Source: Luidia sarsii (taxonomy: Eukaryota > Echinodermata > Asteroidea > Paxillosida > Luidiidae). Taken from it: a stretch of 64,000 bases of DNA. This document shows, one piece after another, positions 13,101 through 24,400 of the stretch. Under the pieces are notes generated by a model, which had not been told where the DNA came from, did no database searches, and saw only the letters and a program-made list of their open reading frames with translations. Each line of letters begins with the position of its first letter. Position 1 is the stretch's first letter. Both the position numbers and the translations under genes were made by a program. Location: NCBI GenBank assembly GCA_949987565.1, contig OX465103.1, positions 8,451,347 through 8,515,346 on the forward strand. The letters run 5' to 3'.

Positions 13101-16100
13101 TTATTGTAAGTACAATGTACAAGACTGAGACTTGAACCAATTTCATGAGTATACCCCCATTACATCAGCCCTTCCACATCTGGTCCTTTATCCATCGAAT
13201 AAAAATGGTGCTGTCACTCTCTTTAAAGCCGCAATGGTGAGCATAAATACATGTACATGCTGACAAACTAACATTACCAGCTGTTTATAAAAAAAAGTTG
13301 AATAATACAGATCACAAATTTGCATTTAACATACCTAGCACAAATGCTAACAAATCCCCCAAAACACCCCCCCCACACACACACAAGATGTGCATGTGCC
13401 AAGAAGAAGACGAAGTCAGGCAATAACCAGGACTTACCACATGGTGGTTGTAGTATGTTAGCTCTAAGAAGACGTGCTGTAGGGGAAGAAGAGTAGCATT
13501 TTCTTTTCTCAGATAATTTTTTCAAAAGTTTCAAATGTATGTATAGAATATCTTAGCACTATTATCATTTATTAAATCGATCATACCTCCTGCCAATGTC
13601 TTGGTATAGTTCAATATTCCAAACAATGTGTGTTGACTTTTAGGGTCCTTTGTATTCAGGACTAACTCCAAGCTCCTTGCTGTAGTAGCATCTGGACAAG
13701 AAAAGAAAAAGAAAATGACAAATTCAATGGTAAGTATTCCACTGGTAATTACAAACATGCAACTTCGTCAAGACCTTTCGGTTTCATCCCCCAACAAAGC
13801 AAGATTGTCAAAGGTCAGATGGATTAACATTTTTTTCATGTTCGAAATTAGTCCACTGAACAAATTCATTTCAAGTTAGTAACTAGTCTATTTAGAGCCT
13901 ACCTATCATTGTGGATTGTTCACTGCCTCTGAATACAACCTTGAGAGAGTTTGGAGCGTAGACAACATTCTGAATAAACTCAATATATTTCAGCAAAGCA
14001 GCAGCTGCTGCCAGACAGTAGTATCTGCAGTCACCAGGAAAACAATCCATGTCAATTCATGACTCTGCATTAATTCTGAATGATACATACATGTATCTGC
14101 TCATATACAGGTACACACATAATATGGATGCAGGCAATGTTATAGTGTTTAAGCAAATAAAACATGATTGGTCGGGCACGCACACTTCTGGAGGTACTGA
14201 AAGCATTCAATGCAAGAATTTTCTCCTTTTTTTTATTTCCAGGATTCTCATTGATTTGATCTCTGTTTCTTCCCAAACATCTTTACAATCATTTTCAAAC
14301 CAACATATACAGCTTCAAATTTCATTGATAATGAAAACCTGCTAGCCTTGTACTCAAGTTGAATATTTGTCCCATTTTTTTTTTATCGATTTGGTAACTG
14401 ACTCTGTTTGTATGTCAAACATAAACTTTTCCATCAAATAATAATTGTTTACATCTTTGTTTTTAAAGTGAAAGTGAGGGGCATTTTTCATTCATTTTCA
14501 TTTTGTACTCGTGCAATCTACAAATCAATAGTATCAAGTTGAGCAATCCTACATGTAGCATATGGTTACCAAATAAAAAGATGTAATTGTCAATTACAAG
14601 AGACAGATTGGTCTTCTCTTTGATCCATAAAAATACTAAGGACAAGAAGGAAATGGTGTAGGTACAAGCACAGAAAGGATAGATAAGGGCCTCCTCTCCC
14701 TTAAAATAAATTAGTAAGGATGCATTTCTGGGTCATACAATTACAAAGACAAAATAGCACTCACTTTGATGTGATTTCTATTTCCACCGCACTGAAGTCA
14801 GAGACACAGAGATGTTTGATGTACTGGAGACCTAGAGTCATTAAAAATGTAGCAGTGCTTTCATATATTGTAAGGAATTGAGTCCTCAATATTTTGTTAA
14901 TTTAAAAACCATTCCTTTGATAACAATGATGTTTTATCCTACATATACAATCGACTCCATGGAATGTGCAATGTTTTGGTGCTCCCTCAGTGAATTGTTT
15001 TTGTACACATATCCATTTAGATGTATCTTATCTTCCATTTCTGATTGAGTTTTTAAGTGATGCAACTTATTCAAGTCAAACAAGTAAAGGAAAAACAATG
15101 TGTGATTCCAGAGCTGCTGTAGCTAGGTTTTCAGCAATTGCATGTTTGCATCTGAATGAAAGTGGGGGTGTGATCCCTGGAGATATACATGTACGACAGT
15201 TAATGGTTGAATGCTTCTAACTGATACCCCATCTCAGCAAAGACTAGTTGACTGCTTGGAATGGCCACCATCTAAGGGCTCGATAGCTCGATGGTAAGAG
15301 CGCTGCTACTTAAAACCAGAGGTTTTGGGTTCAAATTCCAGACAAAGTTTTCTCTGCCGTTTTTTGAATTCTTCTCAAAATTATCGAACAATTTTGCAAA
15401 ATGTACATAAAATGTTTTAGACTTCAGATCTACATATAAATGCTTTTAAACTTCTGATATATTTTTGATTTGTTATTTTATATAGATCTTGGACTTTTTG
15501 TCTTAACAAAAATGAATCCTGCAAGTCCTGCAATAAATAAATAAATAAGTTTTGGGATTCAAAAGCACAAAATGAATAAGAACTTATGAACTTCTTGAAT
15601 ATATGAGCAATCTGTAAATGTACCTTTGGTTTCATTAAAATACTTTCTCTGAACTGTAGCAATGCTGGTGTCATTGAAATTGTCCCTGATTAGTTTGAAG
15701 AGTTTGGTCATACTCCCTTCACATGCAGTCACCGGCATGACAATCTGAAAATAGAAACAATCATCATCTAAATATATTTACGGTATTAGAGCACATGCTT
15801 GAATCTATTGCAAAACATTGAGTGCAGATAGACAGGTATAAATCCAAATTAACCACTATATAACCAATACGGATTGTGATTCTTGCACACTTCAAAGTAA
15901 AAGATTGCATGGAACTCAAAATGATGCCATACAGACAAACATTTTTCATGATGGGACTACCCATGAATACGTGTCACAGGGTCTACATGTAAATGAATTA
16001 ATTATGTTATAATTTGTTATCATTCCAAAAATTCATTTCGGATATTCATTCCCAACTGGACTTTTTGGAATGGATAAAAGACCTACCTCTAATGGATGAC

Positions 16101-19100
16101 ATATTTGAAGTTTTGTCGTAACTTTCACGTAGCTCTGACTGTCTGAAAACTAATCAACCAAAATAATCTTAATAATTCGCAGCTGACAATGGGCAACCAT
16201 GATAATGTCTGAAATGATGAGTTCACCTTTTCATTTAGGACCCAAAATACCCAAAAGAGAGATTCAAAAAACAATGTTCTGTCATAATTAGCAATTCATG
16301 TTTCTTCTCAAGTGAAATGAAAGGTATATCGGTATTCCTAGACTAAGCTAACCTGAGAGAGGATGAGCTCCGGTTGCATTAGATCAATGCTAGCCATACC
16401 AATCTCTCCTTGTGCCAAGCCCCTTCCTTCAACAATAGCTGAAAGCCAAAGGAAAATTTGAAATGGTAGGACTAACATCTCCATCTCTTCATGCGCAAAC
16501 AAAGCATTCTGGTGGATAAGATCTGGCAGCAGAAAATTGGTCAGCCAAGAACAAACTGGCAATAAACAACAACAAATCATCGCGACTTGAATTGTGATTC
16601 AAAAACATGGTTATTTTGGCTTGTTTGGTTAAAGAGCCAATAAATTGTGACGCAAAAAATCCAGACCAAACTGTTGTTAAATGAAGCATGTGTCCTTGAG
16701 GGTGGCCTTTCACTGGAGACATTAATACAAGCATGGCACTTCCTGTTGGTCAGAGTGTGAGCAATGCATTGTGGATCGTTAACACACACTTCACATGGAA
16801 AATTAACAGGATCCCTTTTGAAAGAAAAGTTCCACTAATAGTAGAGACTGAATTGCAATTCATACACCGTACCAGTAAAAACCATGTTTAATGTGTCCAA
16901 AAAAGTGGAGCTTGAATCACGATCCAAATAATAGCACTCTTTGGGACAGTGAGAGCCCTACTGAGACCTGCAAGGTACATGTAGCCTTGAGATCTGGAGT
17001 GCCATCACAGCCCTGACATCAGGCAGATCTAGGAGACTGCCTTGTACCCTCAAGTCCAAGTGAAAGTATCAAAAGGACTCTTAAGCCGCATTTCCACTGG
17101 ACTTATTTTGGTCAAAGTAACCGAGACGATGGTTACTTTTCCGATTTTAAGTCCAGTGGAAACGGCCCAGTTAAATTTCCTCTCGGTTACTTTAACCGAG
17201 CCGAATGGTTACTTTTACCGGCCAACCTCTGCCCAGTAAAAGTGACCAGGTAAGTTTAACCGAGCCGATTAGTCCAATGGAAACGCACCACTCGGTAAAA
17301 CGCAACTTGGTAAAAAGTGTACACACGTACATGTACATGTACGTTGTGTATCCGGCTGACACTTGACCCTCATAAGCTGTTATATTGCCAGCTCGGTTAC
17401 TTTAACCATCGTCTTGGTTATATTGACCGACTCAAAGTCCAAGTGGGAACGATGGTTGACCATTGGAAATTTAACCATCGTCTCTGTTAAATTTTCGTCC
17501 AGTGGAAACGTGGCTTTATGATGAGTGTCAAATAGTCCAGTTATAGGCCTATCTAGCCCATATTTCTTACCTACTAAAATTGAAGTTGTGGGTACTAAGC
17601 CAGGTGTGTTTGAGCTGACACTGTAGCCTCGGTGTGGTGTTTGTCGATAACTTGTCTTTGTTCCTGGTGTGTGGTGGTAAGAACTTCTTGATGTAAGAGG
17701 AGTGGAAAATCTATGACAGAAATGATCAATAGATTACAAATATGATCAATAGATAACAAAGTACCTTACACCAATTACTTTCAGACATTGATCTTAATTT
17801 ATGAGTAAAAAAAAACCTCACTGGGAACTTTACAACAATTTTGAAAAATGGCAAAGAAAACTTTGACTGGACCAGGTCTTGAACCCAAGACCTCTGGTTT
17901 GCGTACCAGCACTCTTACCTTATCCAGCCCTTAGATGGCAGACTTCCCTAAATAGCCAACTTGTCATGGCCGGTGTAAATGACTTAAGAAGTTTTCTTTG
18001 CCATTTTTCAGAATAATTAATTTTTTCATTTCACATTTATTTAAAACTCTGTAGACATATAAACAATTTTCACAATTAGCAATCTTATTAAAGCATCAGG
18101 TATGCAATAGTCAATATGGTAAGCAAACATCTTCATTTCTTCAAAAACCTTTCATGTTTATAATGCTTGAAAAAGCGACGGTAATTTTGTGGTACATGTA
18201 CATGCCTTGAGGATATACCACTTGGTCTTGATGGTCCACTTGTTGGTCCATAGGATGAGAGTCCAGAGTTAGTAGGTTGAGCACTTAGAGAGTTTTTCTG
18301 CTGAATGTGACTTCGACGATATGGACCACTTGACGTGCTATCAAATGATGCAGTGTCTGACAATTCAAGAACTGAAAAACAGCAAGTAGAAATATATTAC
18401 ACTTTAGAGAAATGATCAAACCACTAGGGCTGTAAATTTGTGAGATTTGTTTATCTTCTGATCATCTAAGTTGGGAAGTAGTTTACAGTATTTTTGTATT
18501 ACATGTGCTTTCAGCAGCAACATAATGTTTGAAATAAGCTTTTAACTCCTTCAAGAGAGCTTTTCAATACAGAGTCATAATGCCTGATTCACACGAATGA
18601 AACTGTTACAGCACCATGGATGGAAATATAGGCCCTAATATACTGAAAATAAAGGCACAGTACATGTAGCACTAAGCTACATGTAGTTAAAATAGTTCCA
18701 ATCCTAGCAGTTATTTTCTCAAGGGCAGAAGGCAAAGCATTTAGATGTCAGGTCCTCTAAATTTTTGAAATTTGCATAATGTGGGCAGTATAATCATGGA
18801 GCTATAATGAGGTAGGAGTTTGAACAACCAGTGGATCAAGGAACAAACTCCCACACCACTGCAGTCAAACATATAAGTGAGCAAACAGTCTGCTATTTTT
18901 GCATTACTTTAGGATATTCGTGATAGAAATCACAGGGCTTAACTTTAGCACTAGCCTGACGGTCATTGTCTAGTAAAAACAGCTGCAGGCTAGTAAAATG
19001 ACCGGCCACTTTGCTAGCCTGGCGGACTGGTAAAAAGTAGACAGCGGTGTGGCAGCAAAAAAACGATGCGGGCAGGGATGAGAAAGTAGAAACTAATAAA

Positions 19101-19526
19101 CTTAACCTTATATAACCTTGTGCTAAATTCAATATTAATTATACAGGGCTGGTAAAACTTGCTATGGGCTAGCAAAAAACTCAATTTACTAGTCTGGTGG
19201 GCTAGTGCAAGGCTTGAATCAGCCACCATATTTTCCATGTGTATGATAAAAAAAGATAATAGGCCTATATCAAAAATAGCAACAACAACTTGACTTGCTA
19301 GGGACAAAACCAGGCTTCTATTTTAATGTACAGGCAATCTGTCATCTGAGTCCTTATGTAGATGCATTCCTAAATTATCTTTCTCTGCCTTTGAGAAAAG
19401 GTCCTGCTAGGAGCGAAACGTCAGGCCCACTAAATTTTGAAGAAAAAAAAATTACTTAAAAAGTGCATCAAACCAGGGACCCATCTTACTATATCTTGGG
19501 TTGCTTCCCTTGCTGGTACTTGCCAT
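4167..19526 (-). CDS. MSH4: MutS homologue 4 (MSH4), 26 coding exons
   Basis: MSH4 pairs with MSH5 as a meiosis-specific sliding clamp that stabilises recombination intermediates and promotes crossovers; it does no mismatch repair. Exons on the minus strand: 19526-19490, 18371-18206, 17710-17571, 16438-16353, 16149-16087, 15744-15624, 14831-14765, 14024-13903, 13691-13587, 13476-13438, 13028-12948, 12435-12245, 11698-11566, 10842-10789, 10315-10131, 9228-9216, 8812-8767, 8281-8157, 7337-7243, 7141-7094, 6261-6094, 5832-5760, 5430-5295 (or 5303), 4928-4838, 4580-4492, 4340-4167. Phases agree at every junction except the 5.3/4.9 kb one. The product is about 880 residues (human 936). A low-complexity Ser/Thr/Pro N-terminus (about 1-115) precedes [18 protein letters not shown], and the mismatch-binding domain I is absent, as in MSH4. 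The core includes [13 protein letters not shown] and QIPKQETV. The ATPase has Walker A GPNMSGKST (about 636-644), split by an intron, Walker [11 protein letters not shown] (about 711-720) and ATHF. The start has a good Kozak context (GGCATGG). Identity is very secure; the first exon and exon 23 end are less so. Confidence 0.95.
4726..4782 (+). repeat. Penelope-derived tail remnant
   Basis: This is the distal end of the tail family (GTAATTTTAGTCAGTAAGC, then GCAGTTTGCAACATTTTTG and TATATCAC) without the ribozyme-like half. The same end is seen at about 27070-27124 and 54285-54345, and inverted at 7810 and 52717. It lies in an MSH4 intron. Confidence 0.6.
6374..6713. mobile_element. TTAA-flanked MITE with 59-bp terminal inverted repeats
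   Basis: A 332-bp non-coding element (6378-6709) in the MSH4 intron between exons 20 and 21. It begins AGGGGAATGAAATCCAGAG and ends with its near-perfect reverse complement; the arms match over about 59 bp with only two or three differences. Both sides are flanked by TTAA, the target duplicated by piggyBac-type transposases. There is no transposase, so it would be non-autonomous. Assignment to piggyBac rests on the TTAA flank only. Confidence 0.75.
6757..6812 (+). repeat. Short tandem repeat, 17-bp unit
   Basis: About three and a half copies of a unit reading TAGAGCACTGGTACTT. The unit resembles the anticodon-arm part of the local tRNA-like SINE (GAGCGCTGGTACGTTA), so it probably arose by slippage inside a SINE remnant. 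Confidence 0.7.
7420..7789 (-). repeat. tRNA-derived SINE copy (family A), near full length
   Basis: Reading the minus strand: a body with GATCCCTGGAGATATACGGC and GACTAGTTGACTATTTGGGA, then the tRNA-like part with GCTCAGATGGAAGTGCACTGG (A-box-like) and GGGTTCAAGTCCCGG (B-box-like), then CAAAGTTTTCTTTGCCAA. GGCAAAGAAA motifs occur at both edges. It lies in the MSH4 intron between exons 18 and 19. Confidence 0.75.
7790..7983. mobile_element. Palindromic Penelope-tail dimer
   Basis: Two head-to-head copies of the tail family meet near 7915. The left copy is inverted (GTGGGCCTGACTTTTGATCC) and the right copy is direct (GAAAGGTCCTGCTGGGATCG). A possible 10-bp target duplication, GAAAATATTA, lies at 7790-7799 and 7974-7983. 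The GAAACGTC core is mutated to GAAAAGTC, so this copy is older than those at 26949 and 52704. Confidence 0.65.
11145..11515 (-). repeat. tRNA-derived SINE copy (family A)
   Basis: Same layout as the copy at 7420: body, then the tRNA-like A and B boxes (GCTCAGATGGAAGAGCACTGG; GGTTCAAGTACCGG) on the minus strand, ending in the GGCAAAG edge. It lies in the MSH4 intron between exons 13 and 14. Confidence 0.75.
15090..15365 (+). repeat. tRNA-derived SINE copy (family A)
   Basis: Plus-strand copy: AGCTGCTGTAGCTAGGTTTTC, GATCCCTGGAGATATACATG, GACTAGTTGACTGCTTGG, then the tRNA-like part with GATAGCTCGATGGTAAGAGC and GGGTTCAAATTCC. It lies in the MSH4 intron between exons 6 and 7. Confidence 0.75.
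16545..16985. mobile_element. Diverged MITE related to the 26240-26667 element
   Basis: Contains paired motifs of the family: TTGTGATTCAAAAACATGG near the left side, and AAAAAAGTGGAGCTTGAATC with GATCCAAATAATAGC on the right. The motif GTCCTTGAGGGTGGCC is shared with 23247. The ends are eroded, so boundaries are approximate. It sits in the MSH4 intron between exons 3 and 4. Confidence 0.45.
17083..17516. mobile_element. MITE with AAGCCGCATTTCCACTGGAC termini, copy 1
   Basis: Begins AAGCCGCATTTCCACTGGAC and ends GTCCAGTGGAAACGTGGCTT. The interior is a set of short inverted pieces based on CCGAGACGATGGTTA and TTTAACCATCGTCTC, so the whole 430 bp can fold extensively. No coding capacity. A second copy is at 37707-38101. 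The target duplication is not resolved (T/A-rich flanks). It lies in the MSH4 intron between exons 3 and 4. Confidence 0.75.
17830..18010 (-). repeat. Truncated tRNA-derived SINE copy
   Basis: The tRNA-like part (GTTCAAGACCTGGTCCAGTC on the minus strand) and the GACAAGTTGGCTATTTAGGG segment are present. Most of the body is missing. GGCAAAGAAA edges lie on both sides. It is in MSH4 intron 2. Confidence 0.6.
19383..19441 (+). repeat. Single Penelope-derived tail with ribozyme-like core
   Basis: CTGCCTTTGAGAAAAGGTCC, TGCTAGGAGCGAAACGTCAG and CCCACTAAATTTTG. One A has been gained in the stem-loop region. It lies about 50 bp from the donor of the proposed first MSH4 exon, in intron 1. Confidence 0.65.
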
Positions 19527-21401
19527 GCCTAGTGTAGTGAAGGCCTGATGTGTAATAACTGCAATGATGACAGGCTGTCTGCAGGAAATTAAATGATAGA
19601 GGGTTTGGAAGAATTCCAGTCGGGAAATTGAAAATTACTTTTTAAATGAATTAGTCTAAATTCATAAGCATATTGTAATTTGTAAACCTGTAAACACTGT
19701 CACAGATGGAACGTGATTTTGTTAAATTGGACAGGAGATCGGACAGACACCAAAAAAACAAAATCAACCTAATCAGAAGAGGTTAAACTTCAGAAAAAAG
19801 AATGAATTTAATTACGACGAACCAACTAATTCTCTAACAACTCCCAATTAAACAGATTACAGATAAACTAATAGATACGATAAGGTACATAAATTTAATC
19901 TTGGTGGTCTCTCCTCAAATTGGGCTGGGCCCAGCCTAAAAACCCTGCGTTATGAAAATCGAAAAGAAAACAGACTAAATTGCAAATGTGGATGAGATGT
20001 TTACTTTTTCCAATAAATAAAGCTTGAAAGGTTACTCTTTTTATAAAAGCATACTTGCAAACCTGTCATTGGGTAGGCTGTATATGGCCTACCTTGAAAT
20101 AGTAAGGCTAAAGTAATTACTTTGAACTGACTATGACTGAGTATGAGGTTATTGAGTATTGGAAATATGAGGCTATGACAGTATGAGTGGATTGAGTTTG
20201 ATCTAATGTCAGTAATGATCATGATGCAGTGCATGCAGTATAAAACTAAAACTGTAAAAGTAGTTAACAGGGCCCAGATCCTCGGTCCCTCCAGTATCAG
20301 AGGAGACTAAGAATCTGGGCCCCGTTTACGGTTCTAGACTAGGCCTAGGCAATTGAATCGGTTAGGTTTGCTTAGCCCTGGGCTAGGGTTTAAGTTGAAT
20401 TAAAAACTAAGTAAAGTGAACTTTATACTAAATTATAGGTTTATTACACTCCTAAAAGTAAACAGGATAACAACAACAATGAATACAACTAAACACTTAC
20501 GCCGTAATATACTACACTGGCCTAACTGAACTGAGAGTGAGACCAATGCTTAGATTATTGTACATGTTAACAAACTATATTACTACTAAAGTACTAGTAC
20601 TACTACTCTGGTAGAGATGGCCCCTTTCTACTCTACTCTAGTATCTTTGATGGGATGCAATCATAGGTCGTTTTCGAAATGAAGGCTTAGGCTCGGGCTT
20701 AGGCTTCGGTCATATTTATCTTACTCGATCGTTATAAATCACAGGCATCTAAAAACAAGCGTTTGCCCGTGTGCCAGTTTCTTGGGGAATACCCTGTACC
20801 TATCAGTACTCAGTAGTATCAAGCCAACAAACCTTCAAATTCGGAAACAAGTCACAACCTGGATTTTCATATTTTTGTCAGACGGAGACGAAGCCTGAGT
20901 CCGAGCCTAAGCCTTCATTTCGAAAAACGGCATCTGAGCTCTTTGGATGCAATACATGGAACGCGCGTAATCGTGATATTGCGCTGCCGTAAAGAAACCT
21001 ATCCATTACTTTAATATCCCATCATGATATTTTTTTTCTAAAGATGTGCGCACACCCTCGTATTAAAATAGCCCATTAACAATTCATCTTAAAAATCGTC
21101 ATAAATCTATATTTGTTTTCAAAGACCTGGAAATAATAATATATTATTAAAAACAATAATAATGAAATATTTGTTATATTTTATATATTTCAAAATAATA
21201 GCCTATATTATAAAAACCTAGTGGACGAGGTTACTGTGTCGTCTGCTCACTAGCTGCTCACAATCACGTCCGCGTCGTCCAAGGATTGATACTGATAAGT
21301 GATAGGATGGCACGGGTAACATTGAATTTAAACGGATAATTTTAGATTTACCGCACTTATCTGTTACAATCTGGGAGGGTTAATATATTATTTTGGACAA
21401 A
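19527..21401. promoter_or_regulatory. Divergent spacer between MSH4 and TERB1 starts
   Basis: 1,875 bp separate the MSH4 ATG (minus) from the TERB1 ATG (plus). Whatever promotes both genes must lie in or near it. I saw no convincing TATA element. The middle carries a 264-bp TIR element (20668-20931), and the part next to TERB1 includes an AT-rich run (21110-21210). Calling this a bidirectional promoter is inference from gene order. Confidence 0.5.
20668..20931. mobile_element. MITE in the MSH4/TERB1 spacer
   Basis: Left arm GTCGTTTTCGAAATGAAGGC plus TTAGGCTCGGGCTTAGGCTT; the right arm is its near reverse complement (AAGCCTGAGTCCGAGCCTAA, GCCTTCATTTCGAAAAACGG). About 40-bp arms and a 180-bp non-coding middle. 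Confidence 0.7.
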
Positions 21402-24400
21402 ATGACAACTTGGCACACACAGCAGGGCGGCACAAACGTATCAAAAAACGGTGAGTTGATCGGGCCTGGAGTAGAGGGAATGCAATCGAACTCTGCTGCA
21501 TGCAGTCTCACAGTCACAGTCACAGTCACACCACACTCCACCACAGTGATACTGACAGTGACAGTCTCAATCTGTCACAGTCGATCTCATCTCAGTGAAA
21601 ACCAACTTTATTAAGACTAAACGTATTACTACTAGTACTACTAGTACTAGTACTAGTGTATAGATCTAGTAATTGTTACTAATTCTATAGGATCTTTGGT
21701 GAAAACTAGCGTTGAGCATTACGACTTACTTAGTTATTGGATGTATTGTAATTTGTATTTGTAGGCCTACTCGGACTAGTGTAAATCAACGATCGAGGTG
21801 TGCATAATTATGATAGTCAATAAGTATAAATAAATAATTTTAATAAGTCATTATCGGAATGTTTATTTCCGTGTTGCCAACATTTCCACGTTGTTCCGTT
21901 TTGTCATTTCAATATTGCGCTGCTTTTGTTGTTTGTTTTTTGAGAGCGGTTTCCATGCTATTTTAAGATGAAATAAATGAGCTGATTAGAATTTACAGAG
22001 GAATTGGATCATAATGTGTCATGACAGTCATTATTCTTGATCTAGTTGAGTGATTGTTTACTGTGTACTGTTGCCAATGTATTGGTGTTGCTGTTGAATA
22101 CAGGTTAGTCCGAGTAACTTTTTTTATCGAACTTTTAAATTTCAAAATTCGACTTGTCGAAGGGTGACTTGTCGGGTCCAAGTTACTCGGACTAAATACA
22201 GGTCAATGTAAATTTAGGTTTATGATAAACTGAATTAATAAACGATTTCATACTTTCACTAGTACTACTACTAGTACTAGTAGTAGAACTACACAGTATT
22301 GACCTAGGCTGAGGTCATGATCCAAGTAACTAGGACTAGGAGTTTGATAGGACAGTCGCCCGACCCCTCCAAAATTTCAAAAACTGAAAAGGGCGACTTG
22401 TAATTTGTTGTAAGGTCCTACTCCTACTACTAGTCCTAGTTACTTGAGTTGAATTAAGTGTGACCAGGCGTAACTATCTTTTGCATGTACACAATTATGT
22501 TACTCAGCTACAGAAATCAAGACGGATCTTACACTTCTCCTAGAATGTCTTAAGTGTCACATGAATGATGCCTCTGTACAGAGGGATAGCCTTCTTACCA
22601 CAGCTGCTATATGTTCAACTTCAGGTGAGTAATAAGGCCGATTCAAATGTTCAAATTTACCAGTTCCCTACATTACAGATGATGACCATGTTAGCCTTTT
22701 TAGTTTTATTTAATTAACATATTGTCCTCTTAGTCTTAGAAACAAAATGGATCCTGAACATTTCAGTATAAAGTATTCTTCATAAAATACAGGTATTCAT
22801 TGTAGCCTTGTAAGTTGTAGTCATACGTAGTCATAGTCATAGGTAATTTTACTCGGTGAAGTGCCAACATTAGTGCTAACATTTAAAGCTGTGAAGATTT
22901 TAAAATGTGAATGCTTAGGACATAATTTGTGATTGGTTTTTCTTATCAGATGAAGCCAAGGAGTACTTTCGAGAATGTGGGGGCATCAACTTTGTCTTGA
23001 ATCTTCTTACATCAAGTGAAGTTGACAATGTAAAGGTTGCTGCGTTATACACTCTTGGCTGTTCCTGTGAGAAAAATGGTAAATTATACATATACATGTA
23101 CATGTAGCTAAAGATGGAACTTTCAGAAAGAAGGTATTGAGACACATGTGAAAGGAAGACAAATAAGTGGTATTTTTTAAAAATTGCTTCGCCAAAAATC
23201 ATGTAACCCACTGTCGTTAGCAATTGAAGTCAAATGGTGCATGGGTCCTTGAGGGTGGCCCATGCATGACACTTCCAGTCAGTCAATCAGAGTGCGAGTA
23301 GTGCATTGTGGGATTTGAACAAAAATTTAAATTATGTGCAGCGTTCACACACCCCGCTAGACAAATAACCAGTGGTGTCCAATTCACGATTCAAATCGCA
23401 CTTCTAATCGTGATCAATGTGTATCCACACATCAAAAAAGTGGAGTTTGAATCGCGATCCTAATAATTATGATTTTTTTTGTAGTAGTGTGAACTGCCCA
23501 TCTATCACATCATCCACTACTAGGAAAAATTAATTTTACAGTCTTTTCTCAGAAGCGCCTGTGTACTCCTGCACTATTCAAGTTCATTTACTGCCAGCTA
23601 ATAACCAGGGACCAACCAGGAGATGGTCTTAAAAGGACTTCAGCTTTTCTTCTCTTATGTTTGGTCACCAACAATGGTAGGTTCTTATATTCACTCTCTT
23701 CCCCCTTCCTTCATGTACATGTATCTGTTTTGTCCTTGTCACTCTGCCTTTGAGAAAGGTCCTGCTAGGATCGAAACGTCAGGCCAACTAAATTTTAAGA
23801 TTCTCATAAATTCTTCATTAAATTAATGAAGGTCAAGTTACAGTTTGTAAAGGAATTTTGAAAGGTAAAACCTACATGTATGTGCAAACCATCTATGTGT
23901 TTTATACCAAGAAAATGTTGGGTCTAGACTGTGCATTGTCCGTCACAATGTTGAGTAGATGCTTTGTTGGCATTGCTGAAATAGTACATCAGACCTTGCT
24001 TCAAAGTTATGAATTGCCTGCTGATTTTAACAATGCTGCGATTTTAAATAATATATCTTCATTCTTTCAGGAGAAGGACAGAATCTGGCAAGAACATCTC
24101 AATGTCTTGAAGCATTATTGAAACTATTCAGGTACATTGTTCATGTAATAGATCAGCCCTTTTCTGGATCTACTCAAAAGCCTTCTGACCAAGGCTCAAC
24201 ACTAATTTTGTTTGGGGGTGGGCCATAGAAATCATCATATTAAAAAAGAAGTTATTAATTTGAAAGTGATACTGTACACAATGAGATTCTGTCTTTGAGA
24301 AAGATCCTGCTAGGATCAAAATGTTAGGCACTTTGGATTTTTACTTAAGTAAGTGTTTTATATAATTGTTTGAAACTTTTGCACAATATAAATCTAGAGC

